Source of the DNA: Ceratopteris richardii
Taxonomy: Eukaryota > Streptophyta > Polypodiopsida > Polypodiales > Pteridaceae
NCBI GenBank assembly: GCA_020310875.1
Contig: CM035430.1
Location: 104,714,431-104,778,430, forward strand
Length of the DNA: 64,000 nt
Reading direction: 5' to 3'
Shown here piece after piece: positions 33,466 to 44,997 of the stretch. Below the pieces are notes generated by a model. The model was not told where the DNA came from and did no database searches. It worked only from the letters and a program-made list of their open reading frames with translations. Made by a program: the position numbers and the translations under genes. The stretch's first letter is position 1. The number at the start of each line of letters is the position of its first letter.

Positions 33466-33762
33466 ATGTCAGAAGGTTTTCATCACTCCGACCTTAAGTT
33501 GTTTCTCATTTTTTACTTTGGCATTGAGATGTTGTGCCGGTTGCTATGATTTTCTAATGATTCTATCTAAAGAGCTATATCTATATCATTTGTAGTAAAA
33601 GAAAAGTGTTATATAACAATGTGTGTGCATTATGTTTTCTTCTCTAGTTACTTGACAAGGGATTGCAAAAATAATCTATTTAAGATTTTCTAACTCTTTT
33701 ATGATTTTCTTTGTAAATGATGCATTGGAGGAGGGTTTCATTAAGAATTATTTAGTTGATGT

Positions 33763-34112
33763 ACAGTCGATTTGCTACACTATAATTGAACAAAAACAGA
33801 ACACGGGAGTGCTAAACACATTGTTATTCATAGAAGGGGCTTCTTTGGTGTGAGTTGGTTAAGATGTCGAGGAAGAGTTTCTGAAGCTACAGTTGATTTG
33901 CTATGCCACAATTGAGATGGATGAAAAACAGAACACGAGAGCACTAATCACATTGCTATTCATAGAGGGGGCTTCTTTGGTGTGAGCTGGTTAAGATGTC
34001 AAGGAAGAGTTTCTGAAGCTATAGTTGATATGCTATGCTACAATTGAGAAGGATGAAAACATAACACGGGAGTGCTAATCACTGCTATTCATAGAGGGGC
34101 TTCTTTGGTATG
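33763..34112. repeat. ~130-bp tandem repeat, three copies
   Basis: Copies start near 33763 (127 bp), 33890 (132 bp) and 34022 (about 90 bp, partial). Shared blocks are CAGTTGATTTGCTATGC, ACAATTGAGA and GGGGCTTCTTTGGTGTGAG. They are roughly 85-90 percent alike by eye. They lie in the putative right LTR of the outer inserted element. Confidence 0.85.
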
Positions 34113-34581
34113 ATCGGTTGCATCAGGCATATTGTGATAAATTTAGTGTTTGCATTTGCCTTTCAATTTGCACATTCAATTTGCCTTTCATGTGTATGGT
34201 TCACGTCATTTGTTTTCGGCCCTAGACATTTTGAAGCATACATTTTTGCGCCTCGCCTAAATAATTTGGAAATCTTTTGGCGAAAAACTCTTTTGCTCTT
34301 ATGATTGGTGACTTTTCATACCTTCAACCTTAGAAACTTCAAAATAGATATGGTTCTTTATAAATTGTGACTAAATGATAGAACAAGTTATCATGCTAAT
34401 GACTAAGAAGATCGATAAACAAAGGTGATAAATTATTTTGAGAGAACATGAAAACTATAAATGTCTAATTTGTTGTCTTACAGTGCTCCCCCATTGATCA
34501 CGTGAGCCGTGAGGAGCACCTTGTGTGTGCTGTATTATCGACAGTTGACTTGATCCACCAACCATTGCTTTTGCACCGACA
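34113..34581. other. No gene seen; right end of inserted block
   Basis: No ORF is supported. The last bases GCACCGACA precede the ACGT that belongs to G2. Confidence 0.4.
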
Positions 34582-35080
34582 ACGTAACTTCCCATTCTTT
34601 TTTGACACAAGCACAATGGGGGATATCCATTTGGTATGCTCGATTTCATAGATAAAACCTTCTTCTCTCAAACGATCAATCTCCTTTTTTATTTTGGCTG
34701 TGTAATTATCATTGTAAGTGTAAGGTTTCTGCTTGGCAAACCCAGCTTACAAAGACATCGAGATTCGGTTAAATATCTAGATCCACTCCATGCAAAGACA
34801 TCTCTACATTCTCTCAACAAATCTATTATCTTACATTCTTCTTCTTCACTTAAATCATGCCCTATATACGTACATCTATCTTTGTGATCTTCTATGGTCA
34901 CTGCCATTTTTTTGGTCTTCTCTTTATTGTCATAGGCTTCTCCTATAAGTGCTTCTTGTTTACGCATTCTTATCATGATCTTTCTATTTTTTATCTCATA
35001 TTTCTTGAAGTTCTTTGACACTTCAAACAATGCTTCTTCTTCTGCTTGCATGGGGACTTGTTCCTTTCCTTTAGTTTTCT
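34582..35080 (-). pseudogene. pol: G2 gypsy protease-RT linker and RT N-terminus (fragment 1 of G2)
   Basis: The minus-strand ORF 35051-34689 has KNFKKYEIKNRKIMIRM, EAYDNKEKTKK, YIGHDLSEEEE and LLRECRDVFAWS, colinear with G1 23900-24140. In another frame the reading continues through REEGFIYEIEHTKW, SPIVLV and SKKNGKLR to 34582. There it is cut, and the next residues (CINLKK...) appear at 14855. The Arg codon here at the position of G1's TGA 23956 shows that G1's stop is a mutation. G2's gag and LTR to the right are not visible, because microsatellites begin at about 35170. Confidence 0.85.
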
Positions 35081-35171
35081 TACTTTGATCTTCTTCTCTT
35101 GTAGTTAACTTCTTTTTGGTTTACATTTTTGTTGTTCTTGATTCCTAGCCTCTATTAAGTAAAGATACTCT

Positions 35172-35622
<451 letters not shown>

Positions 35623-36320
35623 ATCCCAAGGAAGTACCTTAAAATCCCCATATCGGAGATTTTTAATTCACATCCAAACATCCTTTTTATGTTCTTGATG
35701 TTGGCTTTATAATCCCTTGTAATCAAATCATGAACATATATATAGATCAAAATAGTTTTTCTACCTTCCTTTTTCACAAAGAGTGATGGGTTTACATGAC
35801 TGCGATTGTATCCACATTGTTTTACCAACTTATTCACGAGTTTGTGGTTCCAAACCCTTGGGGGTAGCTTGAGTCCATAAAGAGGCTTCTTAATTTTGCA
35901 TACATGATGCGGAAACCTATCATCTTCAAAGTGTTGGGGTTGCCTCATGAAGAATACCTCTTCAAGCTTTCTATTTAGGAAATCATTCTTCACATCCAAC
36001 TGGTACATCTTCCTAACTTTTGAGGCTGAAATAGCAATTAAACTCCTTAAGGTAGCCATCTTATATACTGAACTAAATGTATCCTCAAATTCTATGGCAT
36101 AGGTTTAAGCAATACCTTTGTCAACCAATCTCACTTTATACCTAGATATATTCTTCCCATATGCATGTCTATTGACCTTGTACACCCATTTATTTCCAAT
36201 GACTTTGTCCTTTGTTCTTGGAACTAATGACCAAGTATCATTGTCAGCCCTTGAATTACTCTTCCATGGCTTCATGCCATTCCCTACTTTTATTTTCTTC
36301 TTCAAAAGAGTTAGGTTCTT
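35623..36320 (-). pseudogene. pol: Copia RT fragment (C3)
   Basis: On the minus strand, 36305-36105 holds NDTWSLVPRTKDKVIGNKW. From 36059 there is [30 protein letters not shown] and a mutated catalytic box YVHDLITRD, normally YVDD. It stops after RYFLGIE at about 35630, exactly where the microsatellite begins, and RNase H is absent. Sequence distance from C1 and C2 suggests another copia lineage. Confidence 0.75.
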
Positions 36321-36465
36321 GACAAGTTAACCTTAGAAGTTAACCTTAGAAGAGGGTATTTCACCCTGATCGATGACCTTACCTCACCATTAAGTGGTGG
36401 AAATCTCATCATCCTTGGTTTGGAGGCTTTAAATCCTAGAGTTTCTAATTTCTCCACATCTTTGT

Positions 36466-36912
36466 TGTCACGAGGAAGGAGATAAGGAAACGAGCTCACA
36501 TACACACTGCCACAATAAAAAAGGAGCACACTAGCACAAATTGAGGAAAGGAAGAATGATGTTTTTCTTCTTCTTCTATTACATAAAAAGAATGTACAAG
36601 AATGATCTAAAACCAACAATACAACAAGTGCAATATATAAAAAATAGTACATAAAGAAAATCCTAATGTCTACAAATGAGTGAGCTGGCAAGAAACAAAT
36701 GTGCCATCACTCTCAATAGATAAATCTAGTAAAGCTCAATGAAATATCCCTGACATATATCGGTGTGGCTACTATACATGTTAGAGAAATGAAAAAGTGA
36801 TATGTTTGCTTTGTTTATTTCATCTCATTTGGATTCGATTGAGAAGTTTACGCCAAAAACTCATAAAACGTGTCATCCTAGATCATCACATGTTGAGCTT
36901 CATATCTCAACA
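36466..36912 (-). repeat. C1-family LTR (minus strand)
   Basis: On the minus strand it runs from TGTTGAGATATGAAGC at 36912 to CTCGTGACA at 36466, 447 bp. It matches the C1 LTRs at 40325 and 44628 at both ends. The polypurine tract TTGAGGGGGAG lies directly before it on the minus strand (36913-36925). Confidence 0.85.
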
Positions 36913-38525
36913 CTCCCCCTCAAGCTCAATGTCATGTCCTCTAATCCAAGCATCTCCCAAAACTTCTTCAGCTTTTTTGCTCCAAGTGCTTTAGTGAAAA
37001 TATCAGCAACCTGCTCATCTATTCTCACATGAACAAGATCAATATCACCTACTAATACCTTCTATCTAATGAAGTGATAATGTACCTCGATATGCTTTGT
37101 TCTAGCATGAAAAATAGGGGTTCCATGTTAACTGTATGGTGCTAAGATTATCACAATAGATGGTGATAGGCTTTTGCACTTCCACACCTAAAGCTTCAAG
37201 TAGCATCTCTAGCCATGATGCCTCACATGCTGCCATTGCAGCACCTCTATACCTAGCCTCTATACTAGATAAAGCAATAAAGGGTTGCTTCTTACTACTC
37301 CATGTAATAGCTGCACTCCCAAGTGAGAATAGAAAGCCACTAGTAGATCTTCTATCTGAATACTAGCATGCCAATCTACATCGGTGTATCCATGAACGTA
37401 CAAATCTAACCAGCTTCATAAAACAATGCATAATCCAAATTTGCACTCACATAACATAGAGTGTGCTTCAAAGCATCTAAATGTGGTTTCATGGGAACCT
37501 GCATAGATTGGCTTTCAAGTCCAATCGTGTAGCTTAGATCAAGCCTTGTAATTGTGAGATATATCAAACTTCCCACAATTTTCCTATACATAGTTTTTCC
37601 AATGCTTCACTTGATGTAGTATCCAACCTCAAATTCTGATTTAATGGCATAGAAATTGGCTTAAAATCAGCCATACCATACTTTTGCATCATATTCAAGG
37701 CATACTTCCTTTGTGACATCCACATACCTATTTTTGTATGTATAAACTCAATGCCCAAGAAATTGCACAACACAGTAAGATCTTTCATGTCGAATTCCTA
37801 CATAAGGATTTGCTTTTCCTCTTTAATTCTTGCTTCATTCTCACCTCCTACAATCAAGTCATCAACATAAATAGCCATAATCGTGATGCCATCATCACCC
37901 TTCCTTGCATATAATGAATGATCTGCATCACACATAGAAAATCCAATGGTGGTCAAATAATCAGCAATCCTTGCATGGCAAGCACGAGGGGCTTGTTTAA
38001 GTCCATACAAATCCTTTTGCAACCTGCAAATATATTCTAGGTTCTTTGAATCTTCATATCCTTGTGGTTGATCCATATATACTTCTCCCTATAACTCACC
38101 ATGTAGGAAAGCATTCTTCACATCCATTTGATGCGAAGTCCATCCTTTTGCTCTAGCTAATGCAGCATGTGTTCTGACAGTAGACATTCGTGCTTTGTAC
38201 CTACTTATGCTACCATCAACATTGTGCTTTACCTTGTAAACCCATTTGCAGTCTATGGGTTTCTTTCCTTGCAACAATGGAACCAGCTTCCATGTATCCT
38301 TTCCATAAAGTGCAGCCATCTCCTCATCCATAGCTTTTTTCCAATCTGCACTGAATTCAATATCCTCCCAAATCTTCTTGGTCCTGGGCCACTTCTTTGT
38401 GTATCATCTGCATGTGTCTTTCTTACTCCCGAAGTCTTCACATAGGGCAATCCAAGTTCCTCATCAAGGCTCTTTTCTGAATCGCTTGAATCTCCATCAA
38501 TGTCTATTGCATCCTAAACCCAAGG
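36913..38525 (-). pseudogene. pol: C1-family copia RT-RNase H, 5'-truncated
   Basis: Minus-strand segments are: linker and RT start (38331, DTWKLVPLLQGKKPIDCKW), QMDVKNAFLHGEL, 38076-37798 with LYGLKQAPRA and YVDDLIVGG, 37788-37564 (LGIEFIHTKIGMWMSQRKYA) and RNase H (about 37560-36990). Unlike C1 at 40325, this copy keeps the LYGLKQAPRA segment. It is truncated at about 38525, with gag, protease and integrase missing. Several stops and frameshifts are present. Confidence 0.85.
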
Positions 38526-39600
38526 GAAAAGGTGACTACGTATTGCTCATGAATTGCCTAAATCACTTCAGAGTAGTCTACTTCTCTTGCTTATGCACTA
38601 ACTCTTATACCTCCTACTCACACTTCCTCCTTTCCTCGCACTCGTTCGTACAATTCCTCTCCTTGTCAAAACACCCCTACACTGGCTTTTCTGTTCTCTA
38701 CTCTCCCTCTCTCACACAGATGCTTCCACTCCTTCACGACTCTCCTTTACTCTCCCCCTCCTAAACTCACTTACCAACAAAACCCCAACTAGAACCTCAC
38801 TCTGACACTTACTCTCACACCCTCAGCCACAATTCACTCATGCATTAACTACTCACACATGCATGTCTACACACACATATGCACTCTCACACACGGTTGC
38901 ACATGTAAAATCACACACACACTCACACCTATGCTCACACACACACACAAACTTGCACACACATCCACTCTCTCATACTCCTATACCCAAACACACCTTC
39001 ACCCTTGTTCCCCTTCACACACATAGGCATGCACACTCATACAAACTCGCGCACTGCACTTTCTCATACATACAACCACACACACACACACTTATATACT
39101 CGCACACCTCTCTCACCCTCTTCCACACGTCCACTCTTTCTCTCACACACTCCCTTTCACGTATAGCACATGCACTCTCTTTCTCACTTTCTCACCCCTT
39201 TTCCTCTTATTCCTTTTTTCACACTTCTCCTTTCTTGCTCACCCTTACTCACACACTTTTCATACACATATGCTCATGCATACATTTACTCTCAAAACCC
39301 CCTCACACTTCTTCTTACTTTTCCCTTCTTCTCACTTACCCTCTTTTTTTCCTTTCCTTTCTCTTTTTCCTATCTACTTTCACACTCACTTACTCACACA
39401 CACTCTCACTTCCTGTTTCCCTTGCACTCCCATGCACACACTTCCTTGTGCCTACCTTCGTACACTCTTATAGCTCTTTTATGCCTACACACACCTTTCC
39501 CCCCCACATTGTTGCTCTCGTCAAACCTAAAGACAAGCCTTTTACAGAATCTGGAAACCCACCATCAAATCCAATCTCTATCCGAAGTGACATTGAGGGT
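38526..39600. repeat. Low-complexity pyrimidine- and CA-rich region
   Basis: From about 38560 the plus strand is dominated by CTCT, CACACA and TTCCTT combinations, densest at 38860-39480. Long ORFs here encode His/Ser/Thr/Leu-rich peptides such as HTHTH runs, with no domain. I read this as degenerate microsatellite sequence. Confidence 0.75.
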
Positions 39601-40182
39601 TAATCAAATGCCAGTATTCATTATGAAGAGAAGCATGTAATACACCCATTGTATTTTTCCAAAGTGAGCATTCTTTTGTACTTCAACTACCACAAATAAA
39701 ATCATCTTTTTAGTTGCCTGTGAACTACACCTGATCATGTAGATTCTTAGATACTGTGAGATGCATGAAGGTATGGAATTAACCACCTATAGATAATTCG
39801 CGACAACTGTTTTGAGCTGTAGAAATAAGTCAGTGCTTACAATCAATATCACAAAGAAATAGTTGGTCAAATCTAGCTTGCATGGCCAGATATACAGTAC
39901 TATAGTATACGAGATCCATTATATCATTTCAACATCAAACACATGTACCAACTAATTCTCATTAACGACTTCTGCCCTTTTTAAGAGGAAACTATAAATT
40001 TGCCACAGGGAGTTGATGCATAGATGATATCAGTGTTAAACTCGAGACGCCTCCTAGAAAGCTTAACAAAACCCCGCTTGTGGAGCAGACATGTAGAAGA
40101 GGATTGAGACCCAATGTATATGCCTCCCCCTTCAACTTGAGGCCTTCCCGTGAACCAGGAAATAGACAATAGCCTCCCTCTC
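39601..40182. other. No gene seen (flank downstream of P4H relic)
   Basis: No supported ORF or repeat. By position it is 3' flank or 3' UTR of the minus-strand prolyl 4-hydroxylase relic. Confidence 0.4.
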
Positions 40183-40324
40183 TCAGCTTCCCTTAATCAA
40201 AGCACAACGAAAAAAACCCTCATTAGAAATTTCCCTCCCTTTGCCTAGTGAACCAGGACCAATATGAAGCAGGAGAGCAAGATGGAGCGGCCCCCGTGTG
40301 TGTGCATAAAGGGGCATACCCCCC
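40183..40324 (-). pseudogene. 3' extension of P4H reading frame, beyond the C1 insertion
   Basis: If C1 and one copy of its CCCCC target duplication are removed, a frame in the ShK-like tail of P4H copy A (through 45003) continues into this stretch until a stop near 40183. The residues after the junction (MPLYAHTRGPLHLALLL) do not look like the conserved P4H C-terminus, so this may be 3' UTR that happens to be open. Confidence 0.35.
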
Positions 40325-40695
40325 TGTTGAGATATCAAGATCAACATGTGATGATCCAGGATGACATGTATCATTTTTCATTTCTCTCACATGTATAGTG
40401 GTCACGCCGGTATATGTCTGGGACACTTCATTGAGCTTTATTAGATTTATCTACTGAGAGTGATGGCACATTTTTTTCTTGCTAGCTCACTCATTCACAG
40501 ACATTAGGTTTTTCCTTATGTACTAGTCTTTATATATTGTAGTAGTTGTACTTTTTTTTTTAGGTCATTCTTGTACATTCCTTTTTATGTAATAGAAGAA
40601 GAGGATCATTCTTCCTTGCCTCAATCTGAGTGTGTGCTTCTCTTTGATTGTGAGTGTGTGTGTGAGCTCTCTTACTCATATCCTTTCTTGTGACA
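40325..40695 (+). repeat. C1 5' LTR
   Basis: TGTTGAGATATC ... CTTGTGACA, 371 bp, with a TATA-like TATATATT near 40531. It matches the 3' LTR at 44628-44997, with a T-rich insertion difference near 40550. Confidence 0.9.
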
Positions 40696-40708
40696 TGGTA
40701 TCAGAGCC
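40696..40708 (+). promoter_or_regulatory. C1 primer-binding site (initiator Met tRNA)
   Basis: TGGTATCAGAGCC abuts the LTR's terminal CA. It is the standard complement of the plant initiator methionine tRNA 3' end used by most copia elements. Confidence 0.92.
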
Positions 40709-41140
40709 AGTGTGGCTGTAGAGAGCTCATGAAGAAGGCCGACGGTGTAGAGTATAGGAGAAGGCATGGAGAAAGTGCAATTCACAAATGGCATCAGATT
40801 GCTATGAAAATTGGCATGAAGATAGAAGACCTCAAAGTATTTTGGAGATTTATCCCTTTAGGATCACTCGTTTTCTTCAGATCAAAGTTTCGGAGCCATC
40901 GCGACCTCCATTTCGATCCCACAAGGTGGGGCCCATAGAAAAATCAGGTCAGTTTTGGAAACTATAACTTGCATCGTGTTCGACAACACTCATATATTCC
41001 ACATCTAGAATTTCAAGAGATTTTGTGTACTGTTGATACAAACTGTGTTTTTCTGAGATCAAAGTGTCACATCATAGTGCGACAGTGTTCAAGAAGAAGT
41101 GCTACTTGTAGTGTTTTGCACTGTTGTGAATTGTTGTAGA

Positions 41141-41365
41141 AATGGCAAACATAGATGGAATGAGTTACCTTATGAGCGATAAGCTGGACAAGAACAACTT
41201 CCATGCTTGGAGATTCAGATGGGAAAAGGCTACTGGAAGTACATCGAAGGAGAGAATGAAAATGATCCTCAGTTACTAGAGAGGAATCGGACTGCAGATC
41301 AGTTAAGAGCATATGAGGAATGGAATCAAGGAGCATAAAAAACAACTATGCATCTACAAGTCTAG
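41141..41365 (+). pseudogene. gag: C1 gag remnant
   Basis: The ATG at 41141 opens MANIDGMSYLMSDKLDKNNF, a typical copia Gag N-terminus, then breaks. Further Gag residues appear in other frames (WNQGA at about 41320). The capsid C-terminus and zinc knuckle are absent, and protease sequence follows within about 100 bp. An internal deletion has removed most of gag, so C1 cannot be autonomous. Confidence 0.7.
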
Positions 41366-42720
41366 ATGATTCTGAGAAGTTGTTCATGGTCTGTTGGTAT
41401 TTCAAAATCGAATGATAATATATGGTATGTTGACTCAGGTGCTTCAAATCACATGACTAGTCATGGAGAATGGTTTAGTACCTTGCAGAAATTGCCAGTT
41501 CCTGGATATGTTGTGATAACACAGCACACCCTATCGAGCATACAGGAAACATAGCATTGTCCATGGAGGACCGGAAGGTAAAACATCTTACTGATGTGCT
41601 GCATGTTCCAAATATAACAAAGAATCTGGTTTTTGTTGGACAAATGGTTGACCAGCAATTACAAGTCAGGTTCAATGCTAATGGGTTATATGTAGAAGAA
41701 TACAAATGGGATGGAAGATTGATTGCCAAAGGAAACAAAGTGGGTAGGATGTTCACCTTAAATGTGAAAATTCTCGAAAGGAATGCAACCATGTTTGCAA
41801 AAGTTGCAGGAATCATTGCTGATATAGAGATCTGGCACAAATGGATTGGACATGCAAACTTGCAAAGGCTGAAATTGATGCAATCAAAGGAGATTATCCA
41901 TCGACTACCAAATTTCAAGGTTGCAGAGATGCAAAAGGTATGTGCAACATGTCAATTTGGAAAACAGTCAAGAGCATCATTTCCACATGACAAGCATGTT
42001 AGTGAGAATATACTAGAAATAGTACATAAGGATGTTTGGGGTCCTGCAAAGACCACATCTATGGGTGGTTGCAAGTTTTATGTTACTTTCATTGATGAAC
42101 ATACATGAAAAGTGTGGGTATATTTCATGAAAGAGAAGAGTGAGATGTTCACTCACTTGTAGATTTTTAAAGCTATGGAGGAAAAGCAGATAGGGAAGTA
42201 TATTCAGACATTAAGATCTCATGGAGGAGATGAATACATGTCAAATGAGTTCAACAATTTTTTTAAAAATCATGGAATTCAACATCAGTTTTCATGCAAG
42301 TACACACCACAATAGAATGGCATTGGTAAATGCAAAAATAGACATATTGTAGAAATAGCAAGAGCCTTGATGGTTGAGAAGAATATGCCTCAATGTTATT
42401 GGGCAGAAGCTGTTCATACTGCTATATACACCATGAAGAGAACTCCGACTGCTGTTGTACATCAAGTTACACTTGAAGATAAGTTTACAGGTAAAAAGCC
42501 AAACTTATCACATCTAAAAGTTTTTTGTTGTATTGCATATGTACATGTTCCAGATGAATTGAGGAAGAAGCTTGATCCAAAAGCAGAAAAGTGTGTCTTC
42601 ATTGGATACTCCCTTGAGCAAAAGGGATATAAATGTTATAACCCACTCACACGACAAGTGAAGGTGAGCAGAGATGTGGTATTTGATGAAATCTCAAGCT
42701 TCTATGCAGATGCCAAAGAA
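41366..42720 (+). pseudogene. pol: C1 copia protease-integrase
   Basis: Protease shows WYVDSGASNHM with an intact D-S-G-A (about 41426). The frame changes near 41554. GAG-pre-integrase has LVFVGQMVDQQLQVRF and IWHKWIGHANL, then CATCQFGKQSR (zinc finger, about 41945). The integrase core has KDVWGP (about 42028), RSHGGDEYMS (about 42217) and QNGIGK, where the catalytic E region is changed from NGxAE. Stops lie at 42106, 42160 and 42313. The C-terminal PKAEKCVFIGYS block is at about 42580. Confidence 0.85.
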
Positions 42721-44600
42721 GGACTGGATCGTGAACCAAATGACAAAGAAAATGATGAAAAATCAAGTGCAAAATCTCAAGCTTTGAGTGCACGGATGCA
42801 TCACCAAGCAATAGTTCCAACGCAAATCCATGGAGTGGAAGATTGCATGGAAATTTTAGTCCAACAAATTCATCAAATACATCCAAGAAAGGTAAAGAAA
42901 AGCTTTTTGATAGTCATAAACATGTGCAGGTTTTCAAGATGTCGATGGAGATTCAAGTGGTTTAGAAAAGAGTGTTGATGAGGAACTTGGATTGCCCTCT
43001 GTGAAGACTCCAGGAGTAAGAAAGGCACATGCATATGATACAAGGAGAAGTGACCTAGGACCAAGAAGATATGGGAGGATATGGAATTCAGTGCAACTAT
43101 TGACATAAGATATTTACATGGTTCATCATGTGCCTACATGACAAATGTAATACAAGAAGTTAAAGCTTCTTGTTTTGAAGATGCAATTGGAAATGCATAT
43201 TGGGAAAAATCTATGGATGAGGAGATGGTTGCACTTTATGGAAACAATACATGGAAGCTAGCTCCATTGCCACAAGGAAAGAAACCCATAGGCTGCAAGT
43301 GGGTTTACAAGGTAAAGCACAATGCTGATGGTAGCATAAGCAGGTATAAATCACGTTTGGTAGCAAAAGGATATGCACAAACTTATGGCATTGACTATGA
43401 GGAAACATTTAGCCCTGTAGCTAAAATGTCTACTTTCAAAACACTTGTTGCATTAGCTATAGAAAAAGGATGGACAATGCATCAGATGGATGTGAAGAAT
43501 GCCTTTCTACATGGTGAGTTACAAGAAGAAGTATACATGGACCAGCCACAAGAATATGAAGATTCAAAGCATCCAGAATATGAACACCATTGGATTTTCT
43601 ATGTGTGATGCAAATCATTCACTATATGCAAGGAACGGTGATGATGGCATCACAATTGTGGCTATCTATGTTGATGACTTGCTTGTAGGTGGTGATAATG
43701 AAGAAAGCATCAAAGAGGTAAAGCAACTTCTTATGCAAGAATTTGACATGAAAGATCTTGGTGTGCTACGCTATTTCTTGGGCATTGAGTTTATACATAC
43801 AGAAATAGGTATATGGATGTCGAAAAGGGAATATGCCTTGAATATGCTGCAAAAGTATGGTATGGCTGATTGTAAGCCGATTTCTATGCCATTAGATCAG
43901 ATTTTGAAGTTAGATACCACATCAGCTGAAGCATTGGAAAATGCTACTATGTACAGGAAAATTGTGGGAAGTTTGATATATCTCATGATTACGAGGCCTG
44001 ATGTAAGCTACATTCTTGGACTTGAAAGTCAATTTATGTAGGTTCTAGGAAACCACATTTGGATGCTCTTAGACGCACTCTATGTTACATGAGTGCTACT
44101 TTGGATTATGCATTGTTTTATGAAGATGGTGTAGATTTGCAAGTTCATGGATACACCGATGCAGATTGGGGTGGTCGTACTCTAGATAGAAGATCTACTA
44201 GTGGCTTTCTATTCTCACTTGGAGGTGCAGCTATTACATGGAGCTGCAAGAAGCAACCCACTGTTGCTTTGTCGAGTACAGAGGCTAAGTATAGAGGTGC
44301 TGCAATGGCAGCATGTGAAGCATAATGGTTGGAGATGCTACTTGCAGATTTAGGTGTGGAAGTGAAAAAGCCTATCACCATCTATTGTGATAATCTTAGC
44401 AACATACAATTAGCACTGAACCCTACTTTTCATGCTAGAACAAAGCATATCGAGGTACATTATCACTTCATCAGAGAGAAGGTATTAGCAGGTGATATTG
44501 ATCTTGTTTATGTGAGAATAGATGAGCAGGTTGTTGATATTTTCATTAAAGCACTTGGAGTAGAGAAGCTGAAGAGGTTTCGGAAGATGCTTGGATTAGA
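42721..44600 (+). pseudogene. pol: C1 copia RT-RNase H with internal RT deletion
   Basis: A Ser-rich linker (to about 43080) leads to RT: SMDEEMVALYGNNTW, PIGCKWVYKVKHNADG, QMDVKNAFLHGEL. At about 43588 the frame jumps from EYE to HHWIFYV, because about 80 bp coding for the LYGLKQAPRA helix are missing (they are present at 37955-38045). After the deletion, YVDDLLVGG (about 43668) and LGIEFIHTEIGIWMSKREYA continue in another frame. RNase H is at 44059-44600 (TDADWGGRT, ALSSTEAKYRG, HARTKHIEVHYHF). The same deletion is present in the inverted copy at 51889-53540. Confidence 0.88.
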
Positions 44601-44612
44601 GGATATGGCGTT

Positions 44613-44627
44613 GAGCTTGAGGGGGAG
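44613..44627 (+). promoter_or_regulatory. C1 polypurine tract
   Basis: GAGCTTGAGGGGGAG lies immediately before the 3' LTR. Confidence 0.85.
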
Positions 44628-44997
44628 TGTTGAGAGATCAAGCTCAACATGTGATGATCCGGGATGACACATATCATTTTTCATTTCTCTGACATGTATA
44701 GTGGTCATGCCAAAATATATCAGGGACACTTCATTGAGCTTTATTAGATTTATCTACCACGAGTGATGGCACATTTGATTCTTTCCAACTCACTCATTCG
44801 CAAACATTAGGTTTTTCCTTATGTACTAGTCTTTATATATTGTACTCTTGTTTTTAGGTCATTCTAGTACATTCCTTTTTATGTAATAGAAGAAGAAGAA
44901 GATCATTCTAAGTTCTTGCCTCAATCTGAGTGTGTGCTTCTCTTTGATTGTGAGAGTATGTGTGTGAGCTCTCTTCCTCATATCCTTCCTCGTGACA
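44628..44997 (+). repeat. C1 3' LTR
   Basis: TGTTGAGAGATC ... CTCGTGACA, followed by CCCCC. It is the partner of 40325-40695. It is also duplicated, with adjacent flank, at 58418-58784. Confidence 0.92.

Larger units (their letters stand above)
14860..34581. mobile_element. 19.7-kb block inserted into G2, containing G1
   Basis: G2's RT coding sequence stops at 34582 and resumes at 14859 on the minus strand with nothing lost. Everything between is an insertion or nested insertions. The block begins TGTCAGAAGG and ends GCACCGACA. The flanking four bases are ACAT (14856-14859) and ACGT (34582-34585), which fits a 4-bp target duplication with one later C/T change. The first ~23 bases (14860) recur at 33466, suggesting an LTR-type repeat of which most is too diverged to align by eye. 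G1 sits inside as a younger layer. The class of the outer element is uncertain. Confidence 0.6.
40325..44997 (+). mobile_element. C1: 4.7-kb copia element with LTRs, TSD and gag deletion
   Basis: LTRs lie at 40325-40695 and 44628-44997. The PBS is immediately after the 5' LTR and the PPT immediately before the 3' LTR. CCCCC flanks both ends (40320-40324 and 44998-45002), a 5-bp target-site duplication. Most of gag is deleted, as is about 80 bp of RT. The LTRs differ at roughly one base in ten over the first ~110 bp by eye, so this is an old insertion. Confidence 0.9.

Noticed and set aside
38863..39640. 246- and 156-aa His/Ser/Thr/Leu-rich ORFs
   Set aside because: Low-complexity CA/CT-rich DNA, no start context, no domain.
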